A stretch of DNA of 64,000 bases from Allobosea lupini (GCF_900109525.1 NZ_FOAN01000007.1:246073-310072), one strand, 5' to 3'; numbered from the stretch's first letter, positions 15,696-25,560 are shown. Notes: generated by a model not told the origin, from the letters alone. Numbers and translations are program-made.

Positions 15696-17783
15696 TCAAG
15701 CCTCGCGCTTGAATCTCCGCCCACTCTCGCCGATCCAGCCAGCGACCAGTGCGCCGAAGAGGATGGCAAGGCCGATCAGCCCGACGAAGAGCGGCGAGAT
15801 CGAGACGCCGCGGACGATGCCGGAATCGCTGATGCGCAGGCCGATCCAGTCGGCACCGGCGAACTGCCGCCCGGAGCGGACCGGCACGATGCGCGGGATG
15901 GTGACGCCCGAGCCGTTCTCCTGCCCGATCCGGCGCGAGGAGCCGCCGGTCGCCTCGGACAACGCCTGAAGCCTGCCGGGATCGCTGACGACCTCCATCA
16001 GTTCGCGCGGGTTCTCCGGGCCGATGCTGGCGAAGGCGGTCAGGTTCTCGGTGGTGATCTTGTGCAGGCCGAACTCGCTCGCAGCGGTGCGGGCGACGAA
16101 GAGGCCGGGGCGGCCGGGCTCGAAGGGCACGGTGCGGGTCGAGCCGTCGGGCGCGGTGATGATCGCAGGCGCGGGATTGTCGCCGAGCGTCTGGCGCTCG
16201 ATCTCGATATTGCGGCCCCGGGCGCTGGCGCGCAGTGCCTCCTCCTCGAGGTCCGGCTCCTTCATCAGCCAGTGGCCGAGCCGGCGCAACAGATCGAGAT
16301 GCGGGCCGCCGTCGCGGAAGCCGCGGGCCCAGAGCCAGGCATGGTCGGAGAGGAAGAGCGCGACGCGGCCCTTCTGCTCGCGCGCCAGGAGCAAGAGCGG
16401 ACGATCGCCGGGGCCGGTCATCACGGTCGAACCCGAGCGGGCGCGGGAGCCGACGAGGCGCAGCCATTCGCCCCAGCGCGGCGGCTCGACCTCCGAGCCC
16501 GGCAGGTCGCGCGTGACGGGGTGGCGCTTGCCGGGCTCGCTGACCCTTGCGCGATAGGCTTCGTCGAAGACGCTGCCATCGGGCTGCGCCGGCAGGATCT
16601 GGCCGAGCGGGGTGCGCGCCAGCGACTGGGCGCCGGAGTATTCCGGCCCGGCCGCGATCAGGAGGGCGCCGCCGTCGCGGACATAGCGGACGATATTGTC
16701 GAAATAGACCAGCGGCAGGATCGACTGGTTGGCGTATCGGTCGAAGATGATCAGGTCGAAATCCTTGATCTTGACCTGGAACAGCTCGCGCGTCGGGAAG
16801 GCGATCAGCGAGAGCTCGTTGATCGGCGTGCCGTCCTGCTTCTCCGGCGGGCGCAGGATGGTGAAATGGACGAGATCGACATTGGCGTCGGCCTTGAGCA
16901 GGTTGCGCCAGGTGCGTTCGCCCGGATGCGGCTCGCCCGAGACGAGCAGTACGCGCAGCTTGTCGCGGACGCCGTCGATGGTGATGACGGCGCGGTTGTT
17001 GGCGAGCGTCAGCTCGTTGTCGAGCGGGGCGGCCTCGATCTCGATGACGTTCGGTCCGCCGCGGTCGATGCGAACGGGCACCTGGACGGTCTCACCGGCG
17101 ATCGCCGCGCGCCGCGCGATGATCTCGCCATCGCGGCGCACCGTTATCGCGGCCCGGCCTGGGCCGCCCTTCTCGACGACGCGCAGGCGGACATTCTGCT
17201 CCTTGCCGACGATGCCGAAGCGCGGGGAATCGACCAGCACGATGCGCCGATCGATCTCGCGCTCGCGGCCTGTGGTCAGCACATGCAAGGGGGCGCGCAG
17301 GCCGAGCGCCTCGGCCGTGGCAGGCGCGTCATGGGCAAGGCCGTCGCTCAGCACGATCGCGCCGGCGACGCGCTCGGACGGGACGTCGGCAAGGCCGGAG
17401 GCGAGCGCCTCGAACAGGCGGGTGCCGTCGCCGGCGCCCTGCTGGTCGGTGACCTCGATCGTACGGGCCTCGACACCCGCGATGCCGCGCAATTGCCGCT
17501 CGACCTCGGCCTGGGCCGCTTGCGTCTGCTGCGAGCGGTCGGCGAGGCGGTTCGAGGCGGATCTGTCGACGACGACGGCGACGACGTCCTTGACCGGCTC
17601 GCGATCCTCGAAGACGAGCGAGGGGTCGGCCAGGGCAATGGCGAGCACGGTGAGCGCGAGCGCACGCAGGATCGCGCTGCGTCCAGCCAGCACGAGCGCC
17701 ATGCCGGCGGCGACTGCGGCCAGAACGGCAAGGCCGATCAGCAGCGGCATCGGGACAAGCGGGGCGAAGGTCAGGCTCCACAT
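15696..17783 (-). CDS. Membrane protein with class I amidotransferase-like domain
   Basis: A 695-residue protein with two helices at the N terminus (residues ~10-50), a VWA/CARDB-like exported middle part, an amidotransferase-like alpha/beta domain (DLIIFDRYAN through GGALLIAAGPEY, about residues 345-390) and one C-terminal helix followed by a short basic tail. The amidotransferase fold appears to lack the nucleophilic Cys, so it is more likely structural or ligand binding. It ends a four-gene run with DUF4159, DUF58 and MoxR genes, a set often found together in alphaproteobacteria and thought to assemble or fold exported protein complexes. Confidence 0.78.
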   Translation of the reverse strand: MWSLTFAPLVPMPLLIGLAVLAAVAAGMALVLAGRSAILRALALTVLAIALADPSLVFEDREPVKDVVAVVVDRSASNRLADRSQQTQAAQAEVERQLRGIAGVEARTIEVTDQQGAGDGTRLFEALASGLADVPSERVAGAIVLSDGLAHDAPATAEALGLRAPLHVLTTGREREIDRRIVLVDSPRFGIVGKEQNVRLRVVEKGGPGRAAITVRRDGEIIARRAAIAGETVQVPVRIDRGGPNVIEIEAAPLDNELTLANNRAVITIDGVRDKLRVLLVSGEPHPGERTWRNLLKADANVDLVHFTILRPPEKQDGTPINELSLIAFPTRELFQVKIKDFDLIIFDRYANQSILPLVYFDNIVRYVRDGGALLIAAGPEYSGAQSLARTPLGQILPAQPDGSVFDEAYRARVSEPGKRHPVTRDLPGSEVEPPRWGEWLRLVGSRARSGSTVMTGPGDRPLLLLAREQKGRVALFLSDHAWLWARGFRDGGPHLDLLRRLGHWLMKEPDLEEEALRASARGRNIEIERQTLGDNPAPAIITAPDGSTRTVPFEPGRPGLFVARTAASEFGLHKITTENLTAFASIGPENPRELMEVVSDPGRLQALSEATGGSSRRIGQENGSGVTIPRIVPVRSGRQFAGADWIGLRISDSGIVRGVSISPLFVGLIGLAILFGALVAGWIGESGRRFKREA

Positions 17784-17801
17784 CGGGCAGGATTTCCTTC
17801 G

Positions 17802-20627
17802 CTACTGACCGAGGCGTTCGAGCAGGGCCGGGACATGGACCTGATCGGCCTTGTAGTTGCCGGTCAGCGCGTACATCACCAGGTTGACGCCGGCGCGCAG
17901 CGCCATCTCGCGCTGGCGCGGATCGGAGCCGGACATCGGCACGAGCGCCTCGCCGCGCCGCCCGACGGCCCAGGCGGCGGCGAGATCGTTCGAGGTGATC
18001 ACGATCGGCGAGACGTTGTCGCCGGCGCGGGCCGGGCGGCGGCCGTCCTCGCTGGCGGGCGGCAGCACCTCGACCCAGGTCGTGCCGCTGTCATAGCGGC
18101 CGACGAAGCCGTCGAGGATGTAGAAGGTTTTCGTCAGGACGTGGTCGCGCGGGATCGGCTCGAGTTCGGGAATGTCGAGCGTCTGCAGCATGCGACGCAA
18201 TTGATCGCCCTCGGGCGTGGTACCGCCGCCCGGCCGGGTGCTCATCGCGTCTCGCGTGTCGAAGATCACCAGCCCGCCGCCCTTCATATAGGCCTCGACC
18301 TTGCGCAGCGTCTCGGCTGGGGGAATGGGCCGGCCGGCGACCACTGGCCAATAGAGGATCGGGTAGAGCGCAAGCTCGTCGCGGGAGACGTCGACGCCGG
18401 CGGCCTCGCCCGGCTCCAGCGCGGTGCGGGCGCCCAGAACGATGTTGAGACCGGCCATGCCGGCCTTTGACATGTCGTCGACCGTCCTGTCGCCAGTGAG
18501 CACATAGGCGAGGCGGGTCGCGCTCGCGGCAGTGACGAGATCGCGCGGCACCGGCGGCCGCTGATCGGCCGGCGGGGCAGGCGGGGCCGGCTGCTGCGCC
18601 TGTGCGGTATCCGGACCGGGCAGGGTCGCGAGGGCGACAGCGAGAAGCAGCGCAGCGGGCGCCGCCCGTCGGAAGCGGGCGAGGTTCATCCGGCCTCCGA
18701 GCCAGAGCGTGGCCAGCGTGTCGACGACGAGGAGGAGCAATGCCAGCACGAGGAGCTGCGGGCGGATATCGCGGGCGACGGGCTGGTCGATCGGCAACAT
18801 CGGCGCTCCCAGTGCGGCGAGATCGAGCGCCGCCAGCGTGTCGGCAGGGGCGAGTGTGTTGACCGCCATGGCGCCGTCGGTCGGGCCATAGATGCCGGGC
18901 GGATGCGCGAGCGTGGCGCGGCCGGTGAAGTTGCGGGCGACGGGTTGTGCGGTCGCAGGAGGCGAGCGGAAGGCGCCCTGACCGTCGAGCACACGGGTCG
19001 GCGACAGGGTCTCGACCTTGATCTCGCCGCCCTGGCTCTCGGCGGAGCTCGTGCCGGACATGGCTACGACCTTGCGCAGCATCTCGACGAACAGGCCGGA
19101 GAGCGGCAGGTTCGACCAGGTCGTGTCGGCGGTGACATGGACCATGGCGAGCACGCCGTCGCCGCGGCGCTCGCCGGTGACGACCGGCGTGCCATCCTCC
19201 AGAGCCGCCCAGGTCTTGCGGGCGAGGTCGGGCTCCGGCTCGGCCAGGATCTGGCGGGTGACGCGGACGTCCTCGGCGAGGGACGAGCCGAAGAAAGGGC
19301 TCTCGCGGGTGAAGGGCGCGAGCTTGCGCGGCGCTTCCCAGGAGAGGCCGCCGCCAAGGGTGCGGCCGCCGCGGCGCAGGCGCACCGGCGTCAGCTCGTC
19401 GGAGGAGGCGGCAAGTCGGGCTCCGGCGAAGCGCAGCAGCACGCCGCCGCGCTCGACGAAGGTAGAGACCTTGGCGGCGGTGTCGCCGTCGAGCGCGCCG
19501 ATATCGGCAAGGATCAGCACGGAGAGGTTCTGCGCCAGCAATTCGCCGACCGGGTCGGTCGAGCCCGCGCGGGGCTCGCGGATCTCGGCGAAGGGCGACA
19601 GAGCGCGCGAGACGTAATAGGTCGGCGACAGCAGCGGCTGGGCGGTGTCGGCGGTGGCGCCCGAGACGATGCCGACGCGGCGGCGCTTGGCCCGGTCGTC
19701 GAGCAGAGCGACGGCGCCGGCGCTGCGCTCGCCGGTAATCTCCAGCCGCGAGACGGCGTTGCGGACCTCGATCGGCAAGGTCAGCCGCGCGGTGGTTTCG
19801 AGCTCATTGCCGCCGAAGACGAAAGGCGCGTCGCCGAGTGGCAGGCCCTTGAGGTCGAGCGCGCGGACCTGGCCGCTCGCCGCAGCATTCGTCGTCGGGC
19901 GCAGGACCTTGACGGTCAGCGCGCCGGCGAGGTTCTCGGGCCCGGCGAGGGCGCGCTGATCGGCCTGGCCGGCATGGATTGAGAGGCGGCTCGCGCCAGC
20001 TTCCTGCTTCAGCCTGGCCAGGAAATCGGCGTCACCGCCGCCGACGCCGAGCCCGTCTGCGACCCAGACCGTCTCGGCCTGGGGCTGGGCCCGCCAGAAG
20101 GCTTCGAGCCGCTGGAGATGAGCGCTGCGATCGGGCGCATGCGGCTGTAGGGCGAGTGCACGCAGGCGTTCGAGGGCGCCCTGCGGCTCGGACAACGCTA
20201 TCTCGTTTGGGGCTTCGGCAAGGCCGACGACCGCGACGGGCCGGCCTTCGCGCCCGGCGGCCATGATGCGGCTCTCGGCGATGGCCTGGCGTTCCAGCCA
20301 GTCGGTCGCGGCGCCGAAGCCGTTGTCGACCAGGAGCAGCAGCGGGCCGCGCAGGGCGGCGGCGTCGCGCACCGGATTCCAGACCGGGCCGGCGACGGCG
20401 AGGATCGCCAGCGCCGCCACGGCCATGCGCAGCGCCAGCAGCCACCAGGGCGTATGGGCCGGCGTCTCGCGCTGCGGGATCAGGTCGCGCACGATCTTCA
20501 GCGGCGGGAAGTCGATGCGCTTCGGCCGCGGCGGCGTCACCCGCAGGATCAGCCAGAGCACGGGCAGCACGGCCAGCGCGATCAGGGCCAGCGGCGCGGA
20601 GAAGGCGATCGGCAGCGATGAGAGCAT
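17802..20627 (-). CDS. BatA-like membrane protein with C-terminal DUF4159
   Basis: A 941-residue protein. The N terminus (residues 1-85) is the two-helix BatA/aerotolerance region (FPPLKIVRDL then RMAVAALAILAVAGPVW). A large exported part follows, with two further helices near residues 625-670. The C-terminal ~210 residues match DUF4159 (RLAYVLTGDRTVDDMSKAGMAGL, then GGGLVIFDTRD). The gap to the amidotransferase-like gene is 18 bases and to the DUF58 gene 13 bases, so all are one operon. The function is not established. Confidence 0.82.
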   Translation of the reverse strand: MLSSLPIAFSAPLALIALAVLPVLWLILRVTPPRPKRIDFPPLKIVRDLIPQRETPAHTPWWLLALRMAVAALAILAVAGPVWNPVRDAAALRGPLLLLVDNGFGAATDWLERQAIAESRIMAAGREGRPVAVVGLAEAPNEIALSEPQGALERLRALALQPHAPDRSAHLQRLEAFWRAQPQAETVWVADGLGVGGGDADFLARLKQEAGASRLSIHAGQADQRALAGPENLAGALTVKVLRPTTNAAASGQVRALDLKGLPLGDAPFVFGGNELETTARLTLPIEVRNAVSRLEITGERSAGAVALLDDRAKRRRVGIVSGATADTAQPLLSPTYYVSRALSPFAEIREPRAGSTDPVGELLAQNLSVLILADIGALDGDTAAKVSTFVERGGVLLRFAGARLAASSDELTPVRLRRGGRTLGGGLSWEAPRKLAPFTRESPFFGSSLAEDVRVTRQILAEPEPDLARKTWAALEDGTPVVTGERRGDGVLAMVHVTADTTWSNLPLSGLFVEMLRKVVAMSGTSSAESQGGEIKVETLSPTRVLDGQGAFRSPPATAQPVARNFTGRATLAHPPGIYGPTDGAMAVNTLAPADTLAALDLAALGAPMLPIDQPVARDIRPQLLVLALLLLVVDTLATLWLGGRMNLARFRRAAPAALLLAVALATLPGPDTAQAQQPAPPAPPADQRPPVPRDLVTAASATRLAYVLTGDRTVDDMSKAGMAGLNIVLGARTALEPGEAAGVDVSRDELALYPILYWPVVAGRPIPPAETLRKVEAYMKGGGLVIFDTRDAMSTRPGGGTTPEGDQLRRMLQTLDIPELEPIPRDHVLTKTFYILDGFVGRYDSGTTWVEVLPPASEDGRRPARAGDNVSPIVITSNDLAAAWAVGRRGEALVPMSGSDPRQREMALRAGVNLVMYALTGNYKADQVHVPALLERLGQ

Positions 20628-20640
20628 CGTCCGTTCTCCC

Positions 20641-21558
20641 TCAACCCGCCGGGCCGCCGCGCGAGGCGGCGATCAGGCTGGCGATGCGCAGCACGCCTTC
20701 GCTGGCCGGTCGGTCGGTGCGGTGCAGGGTCAGCGTCCAGCCGGCATGGCGGCAGGCTTCGCGGATGGCGTCGCGATGGGCCTGCAGCCGCTCGCGATAA
20801 TCCTCGCCCCATTTGCCGGCATCGCCGACCCGCAATGTCAGGCCGTCCTCGAGGTCGAACAATTCGGCCTGGCCGGAGAACGGGAAGGTCTCCTCGATCG
20901 GATCGGCGATCAGCAGGATATGCCCCCTGGCGCCGCTGCTCGCCAGCGTGGCGATGCGCTTGGCGAGCGCCGCCGCCGGCGTCAGGCCATCGGTGATCAT
21001 AATCGCGTCGGCGAGGCGCGGCAGCGGCTCGTCCGGCGGCAGGTCGGCCTCGCCATTGCGGCGATCGGCCAGGATCGCCTGAGCCAGCATTTCGACGATG
21101 CGGCGCGAGGCCATCGGACGGGTCAGGCCGATATGGCCGACGCGCTCGCCACCCTCGACGAGCGTTTCGGCCAAGGCGAAGCCGGCGATCAAGGCGCGGT
21201 CGACCTTGCTGACCTGGGAGAGCGAGGAGGAAAAGCCCATCGAGGGCGACCGATCGATCCAGAGCCAGATCGCGTGCGAGGCTTCCCACTCGCGTTCCCT
21301 GACGAAGAGATGGCCGTCGCGTGCAGAGCGACGCCAGTCGATGCGCGAGGCGGATTCGCCTGTCACCAGCGGCCGGTATTGCCAGAAGGTCTCGCCCGGG
21401 CCGGAGCGCCGGCGACCATGGATGCCGTGCACGCTGGCCGAGACCCGCCGCGCCTCCAGCACCAGCCTGGGCAGGCGGGCGGCGAGGTCGAGCGATGCCT
21501 TGAGGACCGGCTGGCCCGGCTGGCGCTCGGATTGGCCAAGGACGCGGGTGCGCAGCAT
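20641..21558 (-). CDS. DUF58 domain protein
   Basis: A 305-residue protein of the DUF58 family. The diagnostic block GETFWQYRPLVTGESASRIDWRRSARDGHLFVRE spans about residues 55-88, followed by a VWA-like domain with WLWIDRSPSMGFSS (MIDAS-type DxSxS) near 97-110. Such proteins bind a divalent metal and partner MoxR AAA ATPases. The ATG at 21558 lies 10 bases after the moxR stop, consistent with coupling. An in-frame upstream extension overlaps moxR and was not used. Confidence 0.87.
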   Translation of the reverse strand: MLRTRVLGQSERQPGQPVLKASLDLAARLPRLVLEARRVSASVHGIHGRRRSGPGETFWQYRPLVTGESASRIDWRRSARDGHLFVREREWEASHAIWLWIDRSPSMGFSSSLSQVSKVDRALIAGFALAETLVEGGERVGHIGLTRPMASRRIVEMLAQAILADRRNGEADLPPDEPLPRLADAIMITDGLTPAAALAKRIATLASSGARGHILLIADPIEETFPFSGQAELFDLEDGLTLRVGDAGKWGEDYRERLQAHRDAIREACRHAGWTLTLHRTDRPASEGVLRIASLIAASRGGPAG

Positions 21559-21568
21559 CAGAATGCCC

Positions 21569-22585
21569 TCAACCCAGACGCTCCACGAGCTTGGCGACGA
21601 CACCCTCGACCGTCTCGCCATCGGCGCGGGCGGCGAAGGTCAGTGCGATGCGGTGTTTCAGGACAGGGGCGGCGAGTGCCGCGACGTCGTCGATCGAGGG
21701 CGCGAGCCGGCCTTCGACGAGGGCGCGGGCGCGGGCGGCGAGGGTCAGCGCCTGGCTGGCGCGCGGGCCCGGGCCCCAGGCGAGCTTGTCGGTGATCGCC
21801 TTCTCGCCGTCGCCGGGGCGGGCCGAGCGGACGAGGTCGAGGATCGCGTCGACCACCGCCTCGCCGACCGGCAGGCGGCGGACCAGGCGCTGCGTCGACA
21901 TCAGGGTCTCGGCCGTCATCGCCTGCACCGGCTTGTGCTCGGCGGCGCCGGTGGTCTCGAGCAGGATGCGGCGCTCGGCCTCGCGGTCGGGATAGCCGAC
22001 ATCGATCTCCAGGAGGAAGCGATCGAGCTGGGCTTCCGGCAGCGGATAGGTGCCTTCCTGCTCGATCGGGTTCTGGGTCGCGAGGACGTGGAAGGGCGCC
22101 GGCAGGTCGTGACGCTCGCCGGCGACGGTGACGTGGTGCTCCTGCATCGCCTGCAGCAGGGCCGACTGGGTGCGCGGCGAGGCGCGGTTGATCTCGTCCG
22201 CCATCAGCAGCTGGGCGAAGACGGGGCCCTTGATGAAGCGGAAATGGCGCTTGCCGCCCTCGCTCTCGTCGAGCACCTCGGAGCCGAGAATGTCCGATGG
22301 CATCAGATCGGGCGTGAACTGGACGCGGCGGGCCGAGAGGCCGAGCACGGTGCCCATCGCTTCGACCAGCTTGGTCTTGGCGAGGCCGGGCACGCCGACG
22401 AGCAGGCCATGGCCGCCGGCGAGCAGGGTGATCAGCGAGAGATCGACGACCTTCTGCTGGCCGAAGATGACCTGGCCGATCTCGGTGCGGGCGGCGCCGA
22501 TGGCGGCGAGGGCCGCTTCCGCCGCCTCGACGATGCCGGTGTCGAGGTTGATCGGGGCGTTGGCATCACGGGCTTGCGCCACCAT
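21569..22585 (-). CDS. MoxR family AAA+ ATPase
   Basis: A 338-residue AAA+ protein. Visible motifs are Walker A GVPGLAKTKLVEA near residues 65-77, Walker B LLMADEINRA near 129-138, sensor 1 LATQNPIEQEGTYPLPEAQLDRF and a lid domain with GPGPRASQAL near 285. MoxR proteins act as chaperones that activate or assemble partners carrying VWA domains, which fits the DUF58 gene immediately downstream. The start at 22585 is preceded by AAGGAGA. It is the promoter-proximal gene of the four-gene unit and is divergent from the DUF1285 gene. Confidence 0.9.
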   Translation of the reverse strand: MVAQARDANAPINLDTGIVEAAEAALAAIGAARTEIGQVIFGQQKVVDLSLITLLAGGHGLLVGVPGLAKTKLVEAMGTVLGLSARRVQFTPDLMPSDILGSEVLDESEGGKRHFRFIKGPVFAQLLMADEINRASPRTQSALLQAMQEHHVTVAGERHDLPAPFHVLATQNPIEQEGTYPLPEAQLDRFLLEIDVGYPDREAERRILLETTGAAEHKPVQAMTAETLMSTQRLVRRLPVGEAVVDAILDLVRSARPGDGEKAITDKLAWGPGPRASQALTLAARARALVEGRLAPSIDDVAALAAPVLKHRIALTFAARADGETVEGVVAKLVERLG

Positions 22586-22767
22586 GTCGATCTCCTTCAG
22601 CCTCGCGCTCGCGGGCCTTCCTGTCCGATTCCAAACTGTGACCCTCGCGGGGAGCATGCTCAAGGGGCAGAGAGCGGCGGTGCACAACAGTCCGCTTCAC
22701 GATTATGTAGAGTTCAAGGCGAGAGAGCGATGCAACCGGCATGCCGATGACGAAAGCGCGAGGTGAC

Positions 22768-23352
22768 ATGACTGCCGAGGCCGCAGGCGCGATGAATCGC
22801 CTGCTGAGCGGGCTCGGCGCCGGTCCTGCCCGCGGGCTGCCGCCGGTGGAGCGCTGGAACCCGCCCTTCTGCGGCGATCTCGACATGCGCATCGCCGCAG
22901 ACGGTACCTGGTTCTATCTGGGCACGCCGATCGGCAGGCCGGCACTGGTCAAGCTGTTCTCCTCGGTGCTGAAGCGCGAGGGCGACGATTACTTTCTCGT
23001 GACCCCGGTCGAGAAGGTCGGGATCAAGGTCGAGGATGCGCCGCTCCAGGCCGTCGAGATGGCGGTGGAGGGTGAGCGCGACCGGCGCAGCATCGCCTTC
23101 CGGACCCGTACCGACGATCTGGTGACGGTCGGACCGGACAATGTCTTGCGCTTCGAGAGGGCTGCGAACGAGGGCGTGAAGCCCTATGTGCATGTCCGGC
23201 GCGGGCTCTGGGCCCGGCTCACGCGGGCTCTGACCTATGATCTGCTGGCGCTCGGCGAGATCAGGGAGGGCGACGGAGAGGCGCGGTTCGGCATCGCGGC
23301 CGGCGGCGTTTTCCACGTGGTCGCGCCGGCCAGCGAGATCGAGGTACTCTGA
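22768..23352 (+). CDS. DUF1285 family protein
   Basis: A 194-residue soluble protein matching DUF1285, with the usual core RWNPPFCGDLDMRIAADGTWFYLGTPIGRPALVKLFSSVL near residues 32-71 and a second all-beta part containing TRTDDLVTVGPDN. The function is unknown. Three in-frame ATGs are close together (22741, 22747, 22768). I chose 22768 because GAGGTGAC is placed ideally before it. The stop overlaps the next start by one base (TGATG), so it is coupled to the CoA pyrophosphatase gene. Confidence 0.85.
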   Translation: MTAEAAGAMNRLLSGLGAGPARGLPPVERWNPPFCGDLDMRIAADGTWFYLGTPIGRPALVKLFSSVLKREGDDYFLVTPVEKVGIKVEDAPLQAVEMAVEGERDRRSIAFRTRTDDLVTVGPDNVLRFERAANEGVKPYVHVRRGLWARLTRALTYDLLALGEIREGDGEARFGIAAGGVFHVVAPASEIEVL

Positions 23353-24020
23353 TGCAGCAACTTGCCAAGCGGCTTGCCGAGACGGCGTTCTGGAACGGTG
23401 GCGATCTCGAGGCGCTGCTGCTGCACGCCTTGAGACCCGAGCCGCCGGCCCATGGCGACCTGATCGCGCGGCCGCGCGGCGATCACGATCTCCAATCCGA
23501 GCCGATCGACATTCCGGACGAGGCCAGCGCGATCGAGGCTGCCGTGCTGATCCCGATCGTGCTGCATCCGGGCGAGCCGACCGTGCTTCTGACCCAGCGC
23601 GCCGCGGCGCTGCGCAAGCATTCCGCGCAGATCGCCTTCCCGGGCGGGCGCGTCGATGAAACCGACGGCTCGCCCTTGGTGGCGGCCTTGCGCGAGGCGG
23701 AAGAAGAGGTTGGACTCTCCCCCGGGAAGGTCAGGGCGGTCGGCTATCTCGACGCCTATCTCACCGGCACCGGCTATCGCGTCACGCCGGTGGTCGGGCT
23801 GGTCGAGCCGCCATTGGCGCTGACGATCAACCCGCACGAGGTCGACGAGGCCTTCGAGACGCCACTCGCCTTCCTGCTCGATCCGGCCAATCACCAGCGC
23901 CATGGCCGGGAATTTCGCGGGCGTTATCGGACCTACTATGCGATGCCACATGGCGATCGCTATATCTGGGGAGCGACGGCCGGCATGATCCGCAATCTCT
24001 ACGAGCGGCTCGCCGGCTGA
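23352..24020 (+). CDS. CoA pyrophosphatase, NUDIX family
   Basis: A 222-residue NUDIX hydrolase. The Nudix box runs GGRVDETDGSPLVAALREAEEEVGL near residues 98-122, preceded by LRKHSAQIAFPGG, the signature of the CoA-pyrophosphatase subgroup (NudL/YeaB). It should cleave CoA and its derivatives to 4'-phosphopantetheine and 3',5'-ADP. The ATG shares a base with the DUF1285 stop. Confidence 0.88.
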   Translation: MQQLAKRLAETAFWNGGDLEALLLHALRPEPPAHGDLIARPRGDHDLQSEPIDIPDEASAIEAAVLIPIVLHPGEPTVLLTQRAAALRKHSAQIAFPGGRVDETDGSPLVAALREAEEEVGLSPGKVRAVGYLDAYLTGTGYRVTPVVGLVEPPLALTINPHEVDEAFETPLAFLLDPANHQRHGREFRGRYRTYYAMPHGDRYIWGATAGMIRNLYERLAG

Positions 24021-24046
24021 AACGAGAGGCCGGGACAGATCATCCA

Positions 24047-24319
24047 ATGCTGCGCACGCTGATCGAGGAGTTCCTGCTCTTCGTCCTGCCGTTCTGCCTG
24101 TTCGCGGGCTATCTCGTGGTCCGGCGGCGCAATCCGTTCGATGTCGAGCACTGGAGCCGCCATCTGTTCTGGCTGTCGGTGGTCGGCATCGTGCTGGGGA
24201 TCGGCTCCTTCGTCTACGCCGGCCTGGTCGCGCCGCGACATACCGGGCCGTTCGTGCCGCCGCATGTCGAAAACGGCAGGGTGGTCCCCGGCGAGTTCGA
24301 CGACCGGCCGAAGCGATGA
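24047..24319 (+). CDS. DUF6111 family small membrane protein
   Basis: A 90-residue protein with two transmembrane helices (residues ~6-24 and 41-60) and a conserved C-terminal tail APRHTGPFVPPHVENGRVVPG. This is the layout of DUF6111, a Hyphomicrobiales family with no known function. It lies between the CoA pyrophosphatase and cca genes and overlaps cca by 4 bases. Confidence 0.8.
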   Translation: MLRTLIEEFLLFVLPFCLFAGYLVVRRRNPFDVEHWSRHLFWLSVVGIVLGIGSFVYAGLVAPRHTGPFVPPHVENGRVVPGEFDDRPKR

Positions 24320-25560
24320 CCGGTGCCGAGCGCGAGCGGCTTGCCGGACTGCTGGCGCGCGCCGATGTCGCCGCGCTGCTTTCCGCGCTGAACCGGGGCG
24401 GGGAGGAGGCCCGCATCGTCGGCGGCGCCGTGCGTAATGCGCTGCTGGGCGAGCCCGTCGCCGATATCGACGTCGCCACGACCTGCCTGCCTGACGAGAC
24501 GATGCGGCGGGTACGCGCCGCCGGCTTCAAGGCGGTGCCGACCGGGGTCGAACACGGCACGGTCACCGTCGTGATCGACGGCGCGCCTTTCGAGGTCACG
24601 ACGCTGCGGCGCGATGTCGAGACGGATGGCCGCCATGCCGTCGTCGCCTTCGGTCGCGACTTCCGCGAGGATGCGTTGCGCCGCGATTTCACGATCAACG
24701 CGCTTGGGCTCGATGCTGCCGGCGGGCTGCACGACTATGCCGATGGGCTCGCTGATCTTGCTGTGCGGCGGGTGCGCTTCATCGGTGCGGCCGGCGAGCG
24801 GATCGCCGAGGACTATCTGCGCATCCTGCGCTTCTTCCGCTTCCATGCCCGCTATGGCGTCGGTGAGCCGGATAGGACAGCGCTCGCTGCCTGCGTCGCC
24901 GGCCGTGGCGGCCTGGAGGGGCTGTCGCGCGAGCGGGTCTGGGCGGAGCTGCGCAAGCTCCTCAGTGCGCCGCGTGCGGCGGAAACCCTGCAGGCGATGG
25001 CAGGTGCCGGGCTGCTGATGCCGGTGATCGGCGGCGTACCCCGTCTCGCGCGCTTCGCCGCAATCGCCGATGGGCCGGGGGAGGGTGTGTATCCCGCCTT
25101 CCGGCTGGCGGCCCTGGCGGTCGCGGTCGGCGAGGATGCGCTCAGGCTGCGCGAGCGGCTGCGGCTCTCAAATGCGGAGTTCGAGCGGGTTTCCGGCGTT
25201 GCCGCGGCACTGGAGGGGTTGTCGGGCAGAGAGGCGCTGCCGCAGATCGCGACGTTGCGCCGACTGGCCCATCGCCTCGGGATGGATGCAGTCGCGGGCG
25301 GGCTGGTGCTGCTGGGCACGCAGGGCGGAGGGGTCGAGGTTCAGGGTGTGATCGCCGAGCTGGCGCGGACACCCCCCTTCCTGCCGACCGGCAAGGATGT
25401 GCTGGCGCTCGGCGTCGGCGCCGGCCCGAAGGTCGGGCAGGTGCTCGAGGCGGCGCGGGAGGCCTGGATCGAGGCTGGGTGTCCGGCCGGGCGGGGCGTG
25501 CAGTTGCGGATGCTGGCGAAGGTGATCGGAACCAAGAACCGGCACAAGGTCTCGCCGTAG
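24316..25560 (+). CDS. cca: CCA tRNA nucleotidyltransferase
   Basis: A 414-residue class II tRNA nucleotidyltransferase that adds or repairs the 3' CCA end of tRNA. The catalytic region shows GGAVRNALLG near residues 36-45, then DIDVATT with the metal-binding aspartates (D50, D52) and VEHGTVTVVIDGAPFEVTTLRRD (motif B). RRDFTINALGLD and the ERIAEDYLRILRFFRFHARYG block follow. It starts with ATGA overlapping the DUF6111 stop. The C-terminal part is helical, as expected for tRNA binding. Confidence 0.92.
   Translation: MTGAERERLAGLLARADVAALLSALNRGGEEARIVGGAVRNALLGEPVADIDVATTCLPDETMRRVRAAGFKAVPTGVEHGTVTVVIDGAPFEVTTLRRDVETDGRHAVVAFGRDFREDALRRDFTINALGLDAAGGLHDYADGLADLAVRRVRFIGAAGERIAEDYLRILRFFRFHARYGVGEPDRTALAACVAGRGGLEGLSRERVWAELRKLLSAPRAAETLQAMAGAGLLMPVIGGVPRLARFAAIADGPGEGVYPAFRLAALAVAVGEDALRLRERLRLSNAEFERVSGVAAALEGLSGREALPQIATLRRLAHRLGMDAVAGGLVLLGTQGGGVEVQGVIAELARTPPFLPTGKDVLALGVGAGPKVGQVLEAAREAWIEAGCPAGRGVQLRMLAKVIGTKNRHKVSP

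Noticed and set aside
16062..18470. Open frame of about 800 codons on the plus strand
   Set aside because: It is antisense to the amidotransferase-like and DUF4159 genes, has low-complexity Arg/Ala/Gly-rich translation and no domain. It arises from third-position GC bias in the real genes.
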